The notes below the pieces were generated by a model. That model ran no database searches, was not told the DNA's origin, and saw only the letters and a list, made by a program, of their open reading frames with translations. The translations under genes were made by a program, and so were the position numbers. 7,082 nucleotides of DNA from Nitrospirota bacterium. Its GTDB lineage: Bacteria; Nitrospirota; Nitrospiria; SBBL01; Manganitrophaceae. The stretch is from assembly GCA_023248505.1 (NCBI GenBank), contig JAHFEM010000094.1, positions 1 through 7,082 of the forward strand, given 5' to 3'. Each line of letters opens with the position of its first letter. The stretch's first letter is position 1. Shown piece after piece: positions 1 to 5,871 of the stretch.

Positions 1-1005
1 ATTCTTTCCGTGGCGGTTCACAACCATTATAAGCGGGTCGCCACCAACGCGCAGAGCGACGAAATTGAGCTGCAGAAGGGAAATATCCTGATGATCGGCC
101 CGACCGGCACAGGGAAGACCCTCCTGGCGCAGACGATGGCCCGCATCCTCGATGTCCCCTTCACGATCGCCGATGCGACGACCCTCACCGAAGCGGGTTA
201 CGTCGGAGAGGATGTCGAGAACATCATCCTCAAGCTGTTGCAAGCCGCCGATTATGATGTCGAGAAGGCCGAGAAGGGAATCGTCTACATCGACGAAATC
301 GACAAAATCTCCCGGAAGAGCGAGTCGCCCTCCATCACCCGCGACGTCTCGGGCGAGGGGGTGCAGCAGGCCCTTCTGAAATTGATTGAGGGAACCGTCG
401 CCAATGTTCCGCCGCAAGGGGGAAGGAAGCATCCTCACCAGGAGTTCATCCAAGTCGACACCACCAATATCCTCTTCATCTGCGGGGGAGCCTTCGTCGG
501 TCTCGAACAAATCATCGAGCAGCGGATTCACAAAAAGTCGATGGGATTCGGCGCCGATGTGAAGGGGAAAGCCGATCGCCGGCTGGGCGATCTCCTGAGG
601 ATGGTTCAAGGGGAGGACCTGATCAAGTTCGGGCTGATCCCCGAGTTCGTCGGACGGCTTCCGGTCTCCGCCACATTGGAAGACCTCGAAGAGACCGCCC
701 TCATGCGCATCCTCACCGAGCCGAAGAGCGCCCTCATCAAACAGTATGAGAAGCTCTTCTCCCTCGAGAAGGTCAAATTGAAATTTACCGATAGCGCGCT
801 CGCCGCCGTTGCAAAGAAGTCCTTCGCGCAGAAGACCGGCGCCCGCGGACTTCGTTCGATCTTGGAAGAGGTGATGCTCGAGCTGATGTACGAACTCCCC
901 TCGCTCAAGAACGTGAAGGAATGCGTCATCACCGAAGAGGTGATCAACGGAACCGGCCAGCCGGTCCTCCTCTACGAGCGGGAGAAGGGGATCAAATCGG
1001 CGTAG
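1..1005 (+). CDS. clpX: ATP-dependent Clp protease ATP-binding subunit ClpX (5'-truncated by window edge)
   Basis: This is the AAA+ unfoldase that recognises tagged proteins, unfolds them with ATP and feeds them to ClpP in the cytoplasm. The frame is open from base 1, giving 334 visible residues. The family is about 420 long, so the N-terminal zinc-binding domain and the start lie outside the window. Seen in order, numbering from base 1: Walker A GPTGTGKT (33-40), pore-loop GYVG (66-69), Walker B with IDEID (about 97-101), the RKH pore loop in GGRKHPHQ (142-144), the ClpP-docking loop as MGF (181-183, usually IGF), the arginine-finger region PEFVGRLPV (R219), and sensor-2 GARGLRS (from 280). 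All ATPase motifs are intact. The gene ends TAG just before a hairpin terminator. The next gene is not lon, which often follows clpX; clpP and tig, if present, would lie upstream. The family assignment is certain. Confidence 0.98.
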   Translation: MLSVAVHNHYKRVATNAQSDEIELQKGNILMIGPTGTGKTLLAQTMARILDVPFTIADATTLTEAGYVGEDVENIILKLLQAADYDVEKAEKGIVYIDEIDKISRKSESPSITRDVSGEGVQQALLKLIEGTVANVPPQGGRKHPHQEFIQVDTTNILFICGGAFVGLEQIIEQRIHKKSMGFGADVKGKADRRLGDLLRMVQGEDLIKFGLIPEFVGRLPVSATLEDLEETALMRILTEPKSALIKQYEKLFSLEKVKLKFTDSALAAVAKKSFAQKTGARGLRSILEEVMLELMYELPSLKNVKECVITEEVINGTGQPVLLYEREKGIKSA

Positions 1006-1036
1006 TTCAACCTTTTTCCAATCAATCTACAACAGC

Positions 1037-1073
1037 AGAGGGGCACGGAAGACCGTGCCCCTCTCTTCATTTT
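1037..1073 (+). terminator. Hairpin terminator after clpX
   Basis: A perfect 12-bp inverted repeat (AGAGGGGCACGG, loop AAGA, CCGTGCCCCTCT, 1037-1064) starts 32 bases after the clpX stop and is followed by a modest U-rich run, CTTCATTTTAT. The position and strength of the stem suggest a rho-independent terminator for clpX. The U-tract is interrupted, so some read-through is likely. The run ends in the start codon of the next gene, so the element could also act as an attenuator for that gene. Confidence 0.7.
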
Positions 1074-2585
1074 ATGATTCCTTTTCTCATTTTCCTCCTC
1101 TTCCTTTCCGCGGGATGCGCTTCCCCTCTCCCGGCGGATTCCCCTTTTGTCGTCGCCATCGAGTCGGCTCCGACACAACTCGATCCTCGCCTGGCGACCG
1201 ACGCCTATTCCGAGCGAATCGGCCAGCTCCTCTTCAGCCGTCTCATTCGATCGGATCCCGCCGGCCGGAAAATCGGCGACCTGGCGGAGCGATGGGAGAG
1301 GGAGGGAGAGAACATCTACACCTTTCATCTCAAAAAGAACGTCCGATTCCACTACGGACACCCGCTCACCTCCGACGACGTCCGCTACACCTTCGAGAGC
1401 ATTCTCGACCCCGCGTTGGCGTCGCCCCACAGAAAGAATTATGAGATCCTCTCCCGGATCGAGACTCCCGATGCCGCGACGATCCGCTTTATCTTGAAGC
1501 GGCCGCACGCCCCCTTTCTCACCGAGATGACCCGCGGGATCGTGCCGAGGCATCTGGCGGAGAAGAATCCCGGCGCTTTCTCCTCCCATCCGATCGGATC
1601 GGGCCCGTTCCGATTCATTCGATATGATCCGGATGACGCCGTGGAATTGGCCGCCTTCTCGGATTATTTTGATGGCGTTCCGGCCATCCGGCGGCTCCTT
1701 TTTCGGATCATTCCGGAAGACTCCGTCCGGCTTCTGGAGATGGAAAAGGGGAACATCGATCTTCTCCAGAATGCCTTTCCGCCCGATGCCCTCCCCCGTT
1801 TACAGCAGAACCCGCGGCTGAAGATCATTCAAGCCCCGAGCACCACCTACACCTACCTCGGGTTTAACCTCAAAGATCCGGTCCTCCAAAACAGGTCGGT
1901 CCGGGAAGCCGTCGCCCTGGCGATTAATCGCGACGAGATCACGGAATATATTTTCAAGGGTTTGGCCCGTCCCGCCGCCGGGCTCCTCGCACCGTCGCAC
2001 TGGGCCTATGCTTCTTCGATCAAAAACAATCGGTATGATCCGGATCGGTCGAAGAAGCAGCTCGATGAAGCCGGCTTCCCCGATCCGCCCGGACCGGCGC
2101 CCCGATTCAGTCTTGTTCACAAGACCTCTCAGAACGAACTGGCCCGCCGCGTCGCCGAAGTGATCCAACAGCAGCTCTCTCAGGTTGGAATTGAGGTGAC
2201 GATCCGAAATTATGAGTGGGGAACCTTCTACGGCGATATCAAATCGGGCCACTTTCAACTCTTTACCCTCTCGTGGGTCGGGGTCGAAGATCCCGATATC
2301 TACTACAACCTCTTCCACTCGGAGAGCATCCCGCCCAATGGGGCGAATCGGGTCTTCTATCGAAACCCCCGGCTCGACCGGCTGCTCGAGGCGGGAAGGG
2401 TCACCCTCGACCCGGAAAAAAGAAGGGCAATCTATGAGGACGTACAACAGATCGTCGCGGAGGATCTCCCCTATGTCAGCCTCTGGCATACGATGAATGT
2501 GGCCGTGATGAAAAAAGAGGTCGATGGATATATCCTCTATCCGGATGGCGATTTCTATGGACTGAAGGAGGCGCAACGAAAATAA
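1074..2585 (+). CDS. ABC transporter substrate-binding lipoprotein, family 5 (DppA/OppA-like)
   Basis: Predicted 503-residue extracytoplasmic solute-binding protein of the SBP_bac_5 family, whose members bind di- or oligopeptides, nickel or other small solutes for an ABC importer. The N-terminus has a short hydrophobic stretch and a relaxed lipobox LSAGC (11-15), so Cys15 would be lipidated and the protein membrane-anchored. Family signs are the early TLDP-like segment TQLDPR (34-39), a strand rich in FHLKKNVRFHYG near 84-95, GSGPFRF (175-181), NLKDPVLQNRSVREAVALA in the middle, and a C-terminal WHTMNVAVMKK stretch. The length is normal for the family. I chose ATG 1074 because the only other in-frame start, ATG 921, lies inside clpX and would bury the signal sequence. 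ATG 1074 has no Shine-Dalgarno and lies 9 bases after the clpX hairpin, and the signal peptide lacks Lys or Arg. No permease or ATPase gene is in the window, so the ligand is unknown. Confidence 0.9.
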   Translation: MIPFLIFLLFLSAGCASPLPADSPFVVAIESAPTQLDPRLATDAYSERIGQLLFSRLIRSDPAGRKIGDLAERWEREGENIYTFHLKKNVRFHYGHPLTSDDVRYTFESILDPALASPHRKNYEILSRIETPDAATIRFILKRPHAPFLTEMTRGIVPRHLAEKNPGAFSSHPIGSGPFRFIRYDPDDAVELAAFSDYFDGVPAIRRLLFRIIPEDSVRLLEMEKGNIDLLQNAFPPDALPRLQQNPRLKIIQAPSTTYTYLGFNLKDPVLQNRSVREAVALAINRDEITEYIFKGLARPAAGLLAPSHWAYASSIKNNRYDPDRSKKQLDEAGFPDPPGPAPRFSLVHKTSQNELARRVAEVIQQQLSQVGIEVTIRNYEWGTFYGDIKSGHFQLFTLSWVGVEDPDIYYNLFHSESIPPNGANRVFYRNPRLDRLLEAGRVTLDPEKRRAIYEDVQQIVAEDLPYVSLWHTMNVAVMKKEVDGYILYPDGDFYGLKEAQRK

Positions 2586-3332
2586 ATGAGACCGATCATC
2601 GGCATCACCAGCGATTACAACGGCGGCGACCGCCCCGAGTTCGGCGGCAAGATTGCGACCTGTTTTCTGCGCGACCGCTATGTTCATGCCATCGAGACGA
2701 CCGGCGGGATTCCCCTGATCCTCCCGCCGCTCGACCTCCCCTCCAGATCGGCGCGGTTGATCTTGGATCGGTTGGACGGTCTTCTCCTCACCGGCAGCGG
2801 GCCCGACATCGACCCGGCGCTCTACGGCGAGCGCAGGCGGTTTCGCTTCAAGACGATCGATCCGAAGCGATTTTCATTGGAGCGCGAACTCGTTCGGTAC
2901 GCCCTTAAGAGAGAGATGCCGATCCTCGGAATTTGCGGCGGGATGCAGTTGTTGAACGTGGCGGCGGGCGGGAGCCTTTATCAAGATATTAAAAATCAGG
3001 TTCCGAAGGCGATGCAGCACCAGCGCGGCGGGAAGCCGGCCCATTTGATTTCGGTGAAGCCAGGGACCCTTCTCTCCAAGGTCATGAAGCGCGATGAACT
3101 GCGCGTGAACAGCGCCCATCACCAAGGGGTGAAGCAGGTCGCGGCGGGATACCGGGTCAACGCCGAGGCGCCGGACGGCGTGATCGAAGGGATCGAAGCG
3201 GTCGGTCATCCCTTTGTGCTGGGGGTGCAGTGGCATCCGGAGTTTCTCAACCCGGACGATCGGAGTACGATCCTCTTTAAAGCCTTCCTCAAGATCGCCG
3301 CACGGTATCGCAAAAACGAAACCCAGCGTTGA
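2586..3332 (+). CDS. Class-I glutamine amidotransferase / gamma-glutamyl hydrolase family protein (peptidase C26, PuuD-like)
   Basis: A 248-residue cytoplasmic protein of the C26 glutamine-amidotransferase-like family, which includes PuuD (gamma-glutamyl-GABA hydrolase) and other gamma-glutamyl hydrolases. The catalytic triad is visible: the nucleophile Cys117 in GICGGMQLLN, then His217 and Glu219 in GVQWHPE. Other family hallmarks are the start MRPIIGITSD, GLLLTGSGPDIDP (65-77), LYQDI (131-135) and NSAHHQ (175-180). The length matches PuuD (about 254). There is no synthase domain, so it is a stand-alone hydrolase rather than part of a biosynthetic amidotransferase. The start codon directly follows the stop of the upstream lipoprotein gene (TAAATG). 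The nearest Shine-Dalgarno, AAGGAGG at 2565-2571, is 14 bases away, longer than usual, so translation is probably coupled. The substrate cannot be read from sequence: no puuA, puuB or puuC gene is nearby, so a role in putrescine breakdown is not supported. Confidence 0.92.
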   Translation: MRPIIGITSDYNGGDRPEFGGKIATCFLRDRYVHAIETTGGIPLILPPLDLPSRSARLILDRLDGLLLTGSGPDIDPALYGERRRFRFKTIDPKRFSLERELVRYALKREMPILGICGGMQLLNVAAGGSLYQDIKNQVPKAMQHQRGGKPAHLISVKPGTLLSKVMKRDELRVNSAHHQGVKQVAAGYRVNAEAPDGVIEGIEAVGHPFVLGVQWHPEFLNPDDRSTILFKAFLKIAARYRKNETQR

Positions 3333-3334
3333 AG

Positions 3335-3367
3335 GTGCCGGGGCGAGTCACCGATTCGCCCCGGCAC
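3335..3367 (+). terminator. Long stem-loop at the end of the lipoprotein-amidotransferase pair
   Basis: GTGCCGGGGCGAGTC pairs with GATTCGCCCCGGCAC around the loop ACC, giving a 15-bp stem with a single G-U pair, two bases after the amidotransferase stop codon. Its location argues for a transcript-end function, either terminator or 3'-end protection. No T-tract follows on either strand, so it is not a classical rho-independent terminator. It could instead be a copy of a dispersed palindromic repeat. Confidence 0.5.
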
Positions 3368-3416
3368 AAATCCAAGCATCATAGACTACATTCGGAATAC
3401 CCCTGCGATCGATTCA

Positions 3417-3446
3417 TTGACTCTTCGCGTTTTCCTCTGCTATCCT
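3417..3446 (+). promoter_or_regulatory. Predicted sigma70-type promoter of the exported heme-binding-like gene
   Basis: TTGACT (3417-3422) and TATCCT (3441-3446) are separated by 18 bases, and the -10 is preceded by TG one base upstream (extended -10, TGCTATCCT). Transcription would start near 3453, leaving a leader of about 95 bases before the ATG at 3547. I see no recognisable operator or riboswitch in that leader. The promoter lies downstream of the stem-loop at 3335-3367, consistent with a separate transcription unit. Confidence 0.55.
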
Positions 3447-3546
3447 ACGCTGACCCAAAAAATAAATCGAAGCAGAACGATCAGATGTCATCAGACACAG
3501 GGCGGCGCCGAATGGATTAAACCCCTATCACAGAGGAGAGAGAGAA

Positions 3547-4302
3547 ATGAACCGGAAAGGAGAGGTGCAACTCGTTTTATTGGCGATTCTTTCAGTGCTC
3601 TTCCTAACAACTCCGGCGGGAGCGGTAGAACCGTGCCGCGGACTACCGACGGCGGCTCAGTTAAAACTCTTTTTGCAAAATGCCGCCGCAGGAGTGGGAA
3701 TCAGCCCCAGCCTCGGTCCAACGAAAACGGTCGGCGGGCTTTTCGATGGAACACGGATGTGGGGAGCAACGGTCAATCGAGACGGAGAGATCTGTTCTTA
3801 TGCCACCTCCACCGCAGACCCCACGCAGACCTGGCCGGGGAGTCAGCAGATTGCAAAGGCAAAAGCATTTACCGCCAACGGCTTCAGCAACGACATTCTT
3901 CCGCTCTCCACCGCAAATCTCTATCTGCTGACTCAGCCGGGTCACTCCCTCTTTGGTCTGAATCAATCTAACCCCTTTGATCCTCAATTCCTGGCGCCCC
4001 CCGAAGGACAAGGGGGAGGGCGCGGGAAGGTAGGGGGTGGGATCATCAGCTTCGGAGGAGGGGTCCCGCTCTATAATTCAGAGGGCCGGATCATCGGCGG
4101 GCTCGGCGTGAGCGGAGATACCGCCTGCGCCGATCATGAGATCGCGAAGCGCGTCCGCGACCTGGCGAAGTTGAATCCGGCGGGCGGCCCCTTGGCCGAC
4201 GACATCAAATACATCGGCGCCGATCCCCCGAATCTTCTCTCTCATTCTCTCTGCATCAACACGGTGCGAAACGGCGACTTCGTGGGAGAGGAAGGACCGT
4301 AG
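3547..4302 (+). CDS. Exported GlcG/HbpS-family (DUF336) heme-binding-like protein
   Basis: A 251-residue protein related to GlcG/HbpS, a small fold found in extracellular heme-binding and redox-sensing proteins and in glycolate-utilisation loci. A Sec signal peptide is clear: basic start MNRK, hydrophobic core (about 8-21), and a signal peptidase I site after AGA (cleavage about 26/27), so the mature protein is extracytoplasmic. The family signature is GGLGVSGDTACADHEIAKRV (184-203), preceded by KAKAFTANGFS (104-114), which fits the helix before the insertion. A Gly-rich stretch (154-172) and extra terminal segments make it much longer than GlcG (about 134 residues). Four Cys (30, 83, 194, 236) fall in the mature part and could form disulfides. 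The start is supported by AGGAG at 3534-3538, eight bases upstream. It has its own promoter and ends one base from the 3' end of the convergent glycosylase gene. The family is fairly sure; heme binding itself is not shown. Confidence 0.85.
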   Translation: MNRKGEVQLVLLAILSVLFLTTPAGAVEPCRGLPTAAQLKLFLQNAAAGVGISPSLGPTKTVGGLFDGTRMWGATVNRDGEICSYATSTADPTQTWPGSQQIAKAKAFTANGFSNDILPLSTANLYLLTQPGHSLFGLNQSNPFDPQFLAPPEGQGGGRGKVGGGIISFGGGVPLYNSEGRIIGGLGVSGDTACADHEIAKRVRDLAKLNPAGGPLADDIKYIGADPPNLLSHSLCINTVRNGDFVGEEGP

Positions 4303-4303
4303 T

Positions 4304-5134
4304 TTATCGCGATGGATCGACCATCAACCCCGGCTGGCAGCGCCGGCAGAAATTCGTCGCGCGCTGCCAGGTGCCGACGGTCGCGATCTTCTGCTCGCAG
4401 CGGGGACAGGGCTTTCCCCCTTTTCCATGGACCAAGAGGAAATCGCGGATCTTCAGATCAATCCGGGAGCCCATCCGATCGGCCACGACTTTCTTCGCCC
4501 GGTTCAACACCGTCGGGATCGCCTCATATACCTTTTTCAGCTCCGCCTCCGAAAGATCGGTCTTTTTTCGAAAGGGATAGATCCCCGCCTCGAATAAGAT
4601 CTCGTCGACGTAGGCGTTCCCAATCCCGGAGATCACCTTCGCATTCGTCAGCAGCCCCTTCATCTCGCCCCGCCGTCCCTTTAACTGTTCCAGGAATCGC
4701 TCGAAGGTAAAATCCGCGGCGAGCGGATCGGGACCCTGTTCATTAAATCCTGGAATGGAAGAATAATCCCGGCCCGGCACCAGATAAAGCCGGCCCATCT
4801 GTTTGTCGTCGGCATATCGGAGGACCTTCCCGGTCGAGAGGACGAATTCAAAAACCATCTCGCGCGGAGGCTTCTCCTCCGGAGCGACATAATAAAACCG
4901 GCCGACCAACATCGGATGAATCACCAGGGTCGCCTCTTTCAGGCTGAAGAGGACATGTTTTCCGCGCCGATCGATCGCCTGGATCTGCTCCCCCGGCAAG
5001 GCCGATTCCGGCGTGATGGACGGAGCGGATCGGAGCATCCAGGCCCGCTGGATGGAAAACGAGGTGATCGTCGCCTCGACGATCTGAGTGCGAAGATAGG
5101 ATACGATGGCGTCCAGATCGGGAATTTCGGGCAT
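4304..5134 (-). CDS. Fpg/Nei (MutM-like) family DNA glycosylase/AP lyase
   Basis: A 276-residue base-excision repair enzyme of the Fpg/Nei family, which removes damaged bases through an N-terminal proline and cuts the abasic site. The start is ATG 5134, not GTG 5140, because it puts Pro2-Glu3 (MPEIPDL) at the N-terminus as catalysis requires, and because AGGAGGG lies seven bases upstream. Other features: the catalytic Lys in DRRGKH (K59), the helix-two-turn-helix with SGIGNAYVDEIL (169-180, N173), and a C-terminal zinc finger Cys243-X2-Cys246-X16-Cys263-X2-Cys266 with the phosphate-binding Arg in WQRAT (R258). The void-filling positions differ from E. coli Fpg: HLGMSG becomes HPMLVG (73-78) and DPRRFG becomes DDKQMG (109-114). 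Catalytic residues are intact, so it should be active, but 8-oxoguanine should not be assumed as the main substrate. I therefore give no gene symbol. Confidence 0.93.
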   Translation of the reverse strand: MPEIPDLDAIVSYLRTQIVEATITSFSIQRAWMLRSAPSITPESALPGEQIQAIDRRGKHVLFSLKEATLVIHPMLVGRFYYVAPEEKPPREMVFEFVLSTGKVLRYADDKQMGRLYLVPGRDYSSIPGFNEQGPDPLAADFTFERFLEQLKGRRGEMKGLLTNAKVISGIGNAYVDEILFEAGIYPFRKKTDLSEAELKKVYEAIPTVLNRAKKVVADRMGSRIDLKIRDFLLVHGKGGKPCPRCEQKIATVGTWQRATNFCRRCQPGLMVDPSR

Positions 5135-5141
5135 CTCCACT

Positions 5142-5148
5142 CCCTCCT
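5142..5148 (-). promoter_or_regulatory. Ribosome-binding site that fixes the glycosylase start
   Basis: On the minus strand AGGAGGG lies seven bases before ATG 5134. It would be only one base from GTG 5140, which rules that codon out and agrees with the need for an N-terminal Met-Pro-Glu. Confidence 0.85.
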
Positions 5149-5156
5149 AGGCCTGG

Positions 5157-5185
5157 ATCATAACGGATCGGCCTATTCTTAACAA
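5157..5185 (-). promoter_or_regulatory. Predicted sigma70 promoter of the Fpg/Nei gene
   Basis: Read on the minus strand, TTGTTA (5185-5180) and TATGAT (5162-5157) are separated by exactly 17 bases and match the consensus at 4/6 and 5/6. The start site would be near 5150, giving a short leader of about 16 bases that holds the Shine-Dalgarno. A second, weaker pair just upstream (TTGCGA, 16 bases, GATAAT) is possible. No operator is evident. Confidence 0.6.
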
Positions 5186-5268
5186 GATTATCCTGAATGA
5201 ATCGGAATTCGCAACGGGAAGGAGTCCGTTTTGCACGACCGCCCCTCTTCAAACGGAGGCGGCGCTCA

Positions 5269-5277
5269 TGCTATTCT
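5269..5277 (+). promoter_or_regulatory. Possible extended -10 promoter of the DUF6496-type gene
   Basis: TGCTATTCT is an extended -10 (TGnTATnnT) located 44 bases before the ATG at 5321. I see no good -35 at the proper distance (TCAAAC around 5249), so promoter strength would rest on the TG extension. It resembles the -10 TGCTATCCT upstream of the exported protein gene in this window. Confidence 0.4.
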
Positions 5278-5307
5278 TTTTACAGGGGGAGCCCTCACGC
5301 GGAAGGA

Positions 5308-5313
5308 AAGGAG
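5308..5313 (+). promoter_or_regulatory. Ribosome-binding site that fixes the DUF6496-type start
   Basis: AAGGAG lies seven bases before ATG 5321. The open frame extends upstream to an earlier in-frame start at 5231, but this site and the family start MPEKK favour 5321. Confidence 0.8.
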
Positions 5314-5320
5314 TGAAACC

Positions 5321-5692
5321 ATGCCTGAGAAAAAAACAGTCCAGCGGGCCCGCAAGGCGAAACGGCAAGGGAAAGCGCCGACCACGCAGGCGGGCGAGTT
5401 TGTTCGTGAAGAGATCGAACATGTCCGAAAGGGAAAGCACGGCGCACGGTCGACCCGGCAGGCGATCGCCATCGGCCTGTCGGAGGCCCGGCACGCCGGG
5501 GTCCATGTTCCGAAGAAGGGAACGGTCGCGAAGAAATCAAATACGAGCCAAAGCAGCCGGAAGCGGAAACCGTCCGCAAAGCGCTCCCAAGCAACGAAGC
5601 GGGCGCTGAAGCGGGAGGGACGACAGGCGGCTTCCCACAAAGCGCTTTCACGACAAGCGAAACAAACGGCGCGGAGAAGAAAGGCGGCCTAA
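5321..5692 (+). CDS. Small, highly basic DUF6496-type protein with histone H1-like tail
   Basis: A 123-residue protein with 37 Lys/Arg, seven Glu and no Asp, so it is strongly positive. Residues about 20-66 form the only folded-looking part: EFVREEIEHVRKGKHGARS followed by RQAIAIGLSEARHAG, which matches my memory of the DUF6496 motif (a short helix, a basic Gly turn, then QAIAI-LSEA). Residues 65-123 are a low-complexity Lys/Arg/Ala/Ser/Gln tail with a single acidic residue, resembling bacterial H1-like proteins. There is no signal peptide or membrane segment. The function of the family is not known to me; binding to nucleic acid is inferred from composition only. The gene is divergent from the DNA glycosylase and stands alone. 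The ATG at 5321 follows a good Shine-Dalgarno; a 30-residue N-terminal extension from 5231 is open but has no such site. Confidence 0.85.
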   Translation: MPEKKTVQRARKAKRQGKAPTTQAGEFVREEIEHVRKGKHGARSTRQAIAIGLSEARHAGVHVPKKGTVAKKSNTSQSSRKRKPSAKRSQATKRALKREGRQAASHKALSRQAKQTARRRKAA

Positions 5693-5705
5693 CAAATTTT
5701 GTAGA

Positions 5706-5725
5706 GGCGGCCCCCTGTAGCCGCC
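5706..5725. repeat. Short GC-rich hairpin after the DUF6496-type gene
   Basis: GGCGGC and GCCGCC pair around an eight-base loop, 14 bases after the stop codon. Just before it is a small AT palindrome, ACAAA-T-TTTGT (5692-5702). No T-run follows the GC stem on the plus strand, so it is a poor terminator. It looks like part of the hairpin cluster filling this intergenic region. Confidence 0.45.
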
Positions 5726-5750
5726 CGCTTGGGCCGATTCCGATTTTCGA

Positions 5751-5781
5751 TAAAGAAAAGGGCAGGCACAGGGGCCTGCCC
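5751..5781 (-). terminator. Rho-independent terminator on the minus strand, probably for ettA
   Basis: Read on the minus strand, GGGCAGGC and GCCTGCCC form an 8-bp stem with a six-base loop (5781-5760), followed at once by TTTTCTTTA (5759-5751). This is a textbook terminator. It lies 141 bases past the ettA stop, so the ettA mRNA would carry a long structured 3' end including the next two hairpins. Confidence 0.7.
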
Positions 5782-5798
5782 CGACAATCCATTGAAGC

Positions 5799-5820
5799 TC
5801 CCCGCCGCAAGCAGCGGGGA
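5799..5820. repeat. GC-rich hairpin in the intergenic cluster
   Basis: TCCCCGC pairs with GCGGGGA around the eight-base loop CGCAAGCA. No T-run follows on either strand. It is probably a dispersed palindromic repeat or a structured 3' end of ettA mRNA; which one cannot be told from this window. Confidence 0.5.
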
Positions 5821-5839
5821 ATGTGCAGATAGTAATGAA

Positions 5840-5871
5840 GCGCTAAGCGCCCCTGCTCACATCGTGAGCGG
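5840..5871. repeat. Double palindrome in the intergenic cluster
   Basis: Two adjacent inverted repeats: GCGCT-A-AGCGC (5840-5850) and CTGCTCAC-ATC-GTGAGCGG (5853-5871, 8 bp with one G-U pair). The tetramer AGCG recurs four times between 5839 and 5876. No coding frame with family resemblance crosses it. Confidence 0.5.

Noticed and set aside
921..1073. A 51-codon N-terminal extension of the substrate-binding protein starting at ATG 921
   Set aside because: It overlaps the end of clpX, runs through the terminator hairpin and would bury the signal sequence and lipobox.
1800..2687. A 295-codon open frame on the minus strand across the lipoprotein and amidotransferase genes
   Set aside because: It is antisense to two genes with clear family motifs, shows no recognisable family and no convincing ribosome-binding site; long antisense frames are expected in GC-rich DNA.
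3329..3520. A 63-codon frame starting at TTG and overlapping the amidotransferase stop
   Set aside because: It translates the stem-loop and promoter region into an unlikely basic peptide and has no good ribosome-binding site.
3417..3971. A 184-codon plus-strand frame overlapping the exported-protein gene
   Set aside because: It starts inside the predicted promoter and lacks family resemblance, while the overlapping frame at 3547 has a Shine-Dalgarno, a signal peptide and the GlcG/HbpS signature.
4328..4345. A CCGGC/GCCGG hairpin near the 3' end of the glycosylase gene as a bidirectional terminator
   Set aside because: The stem is only five base pairs with no T-run on either side, and it lies in the conserved coding sequence near the zinc finger.
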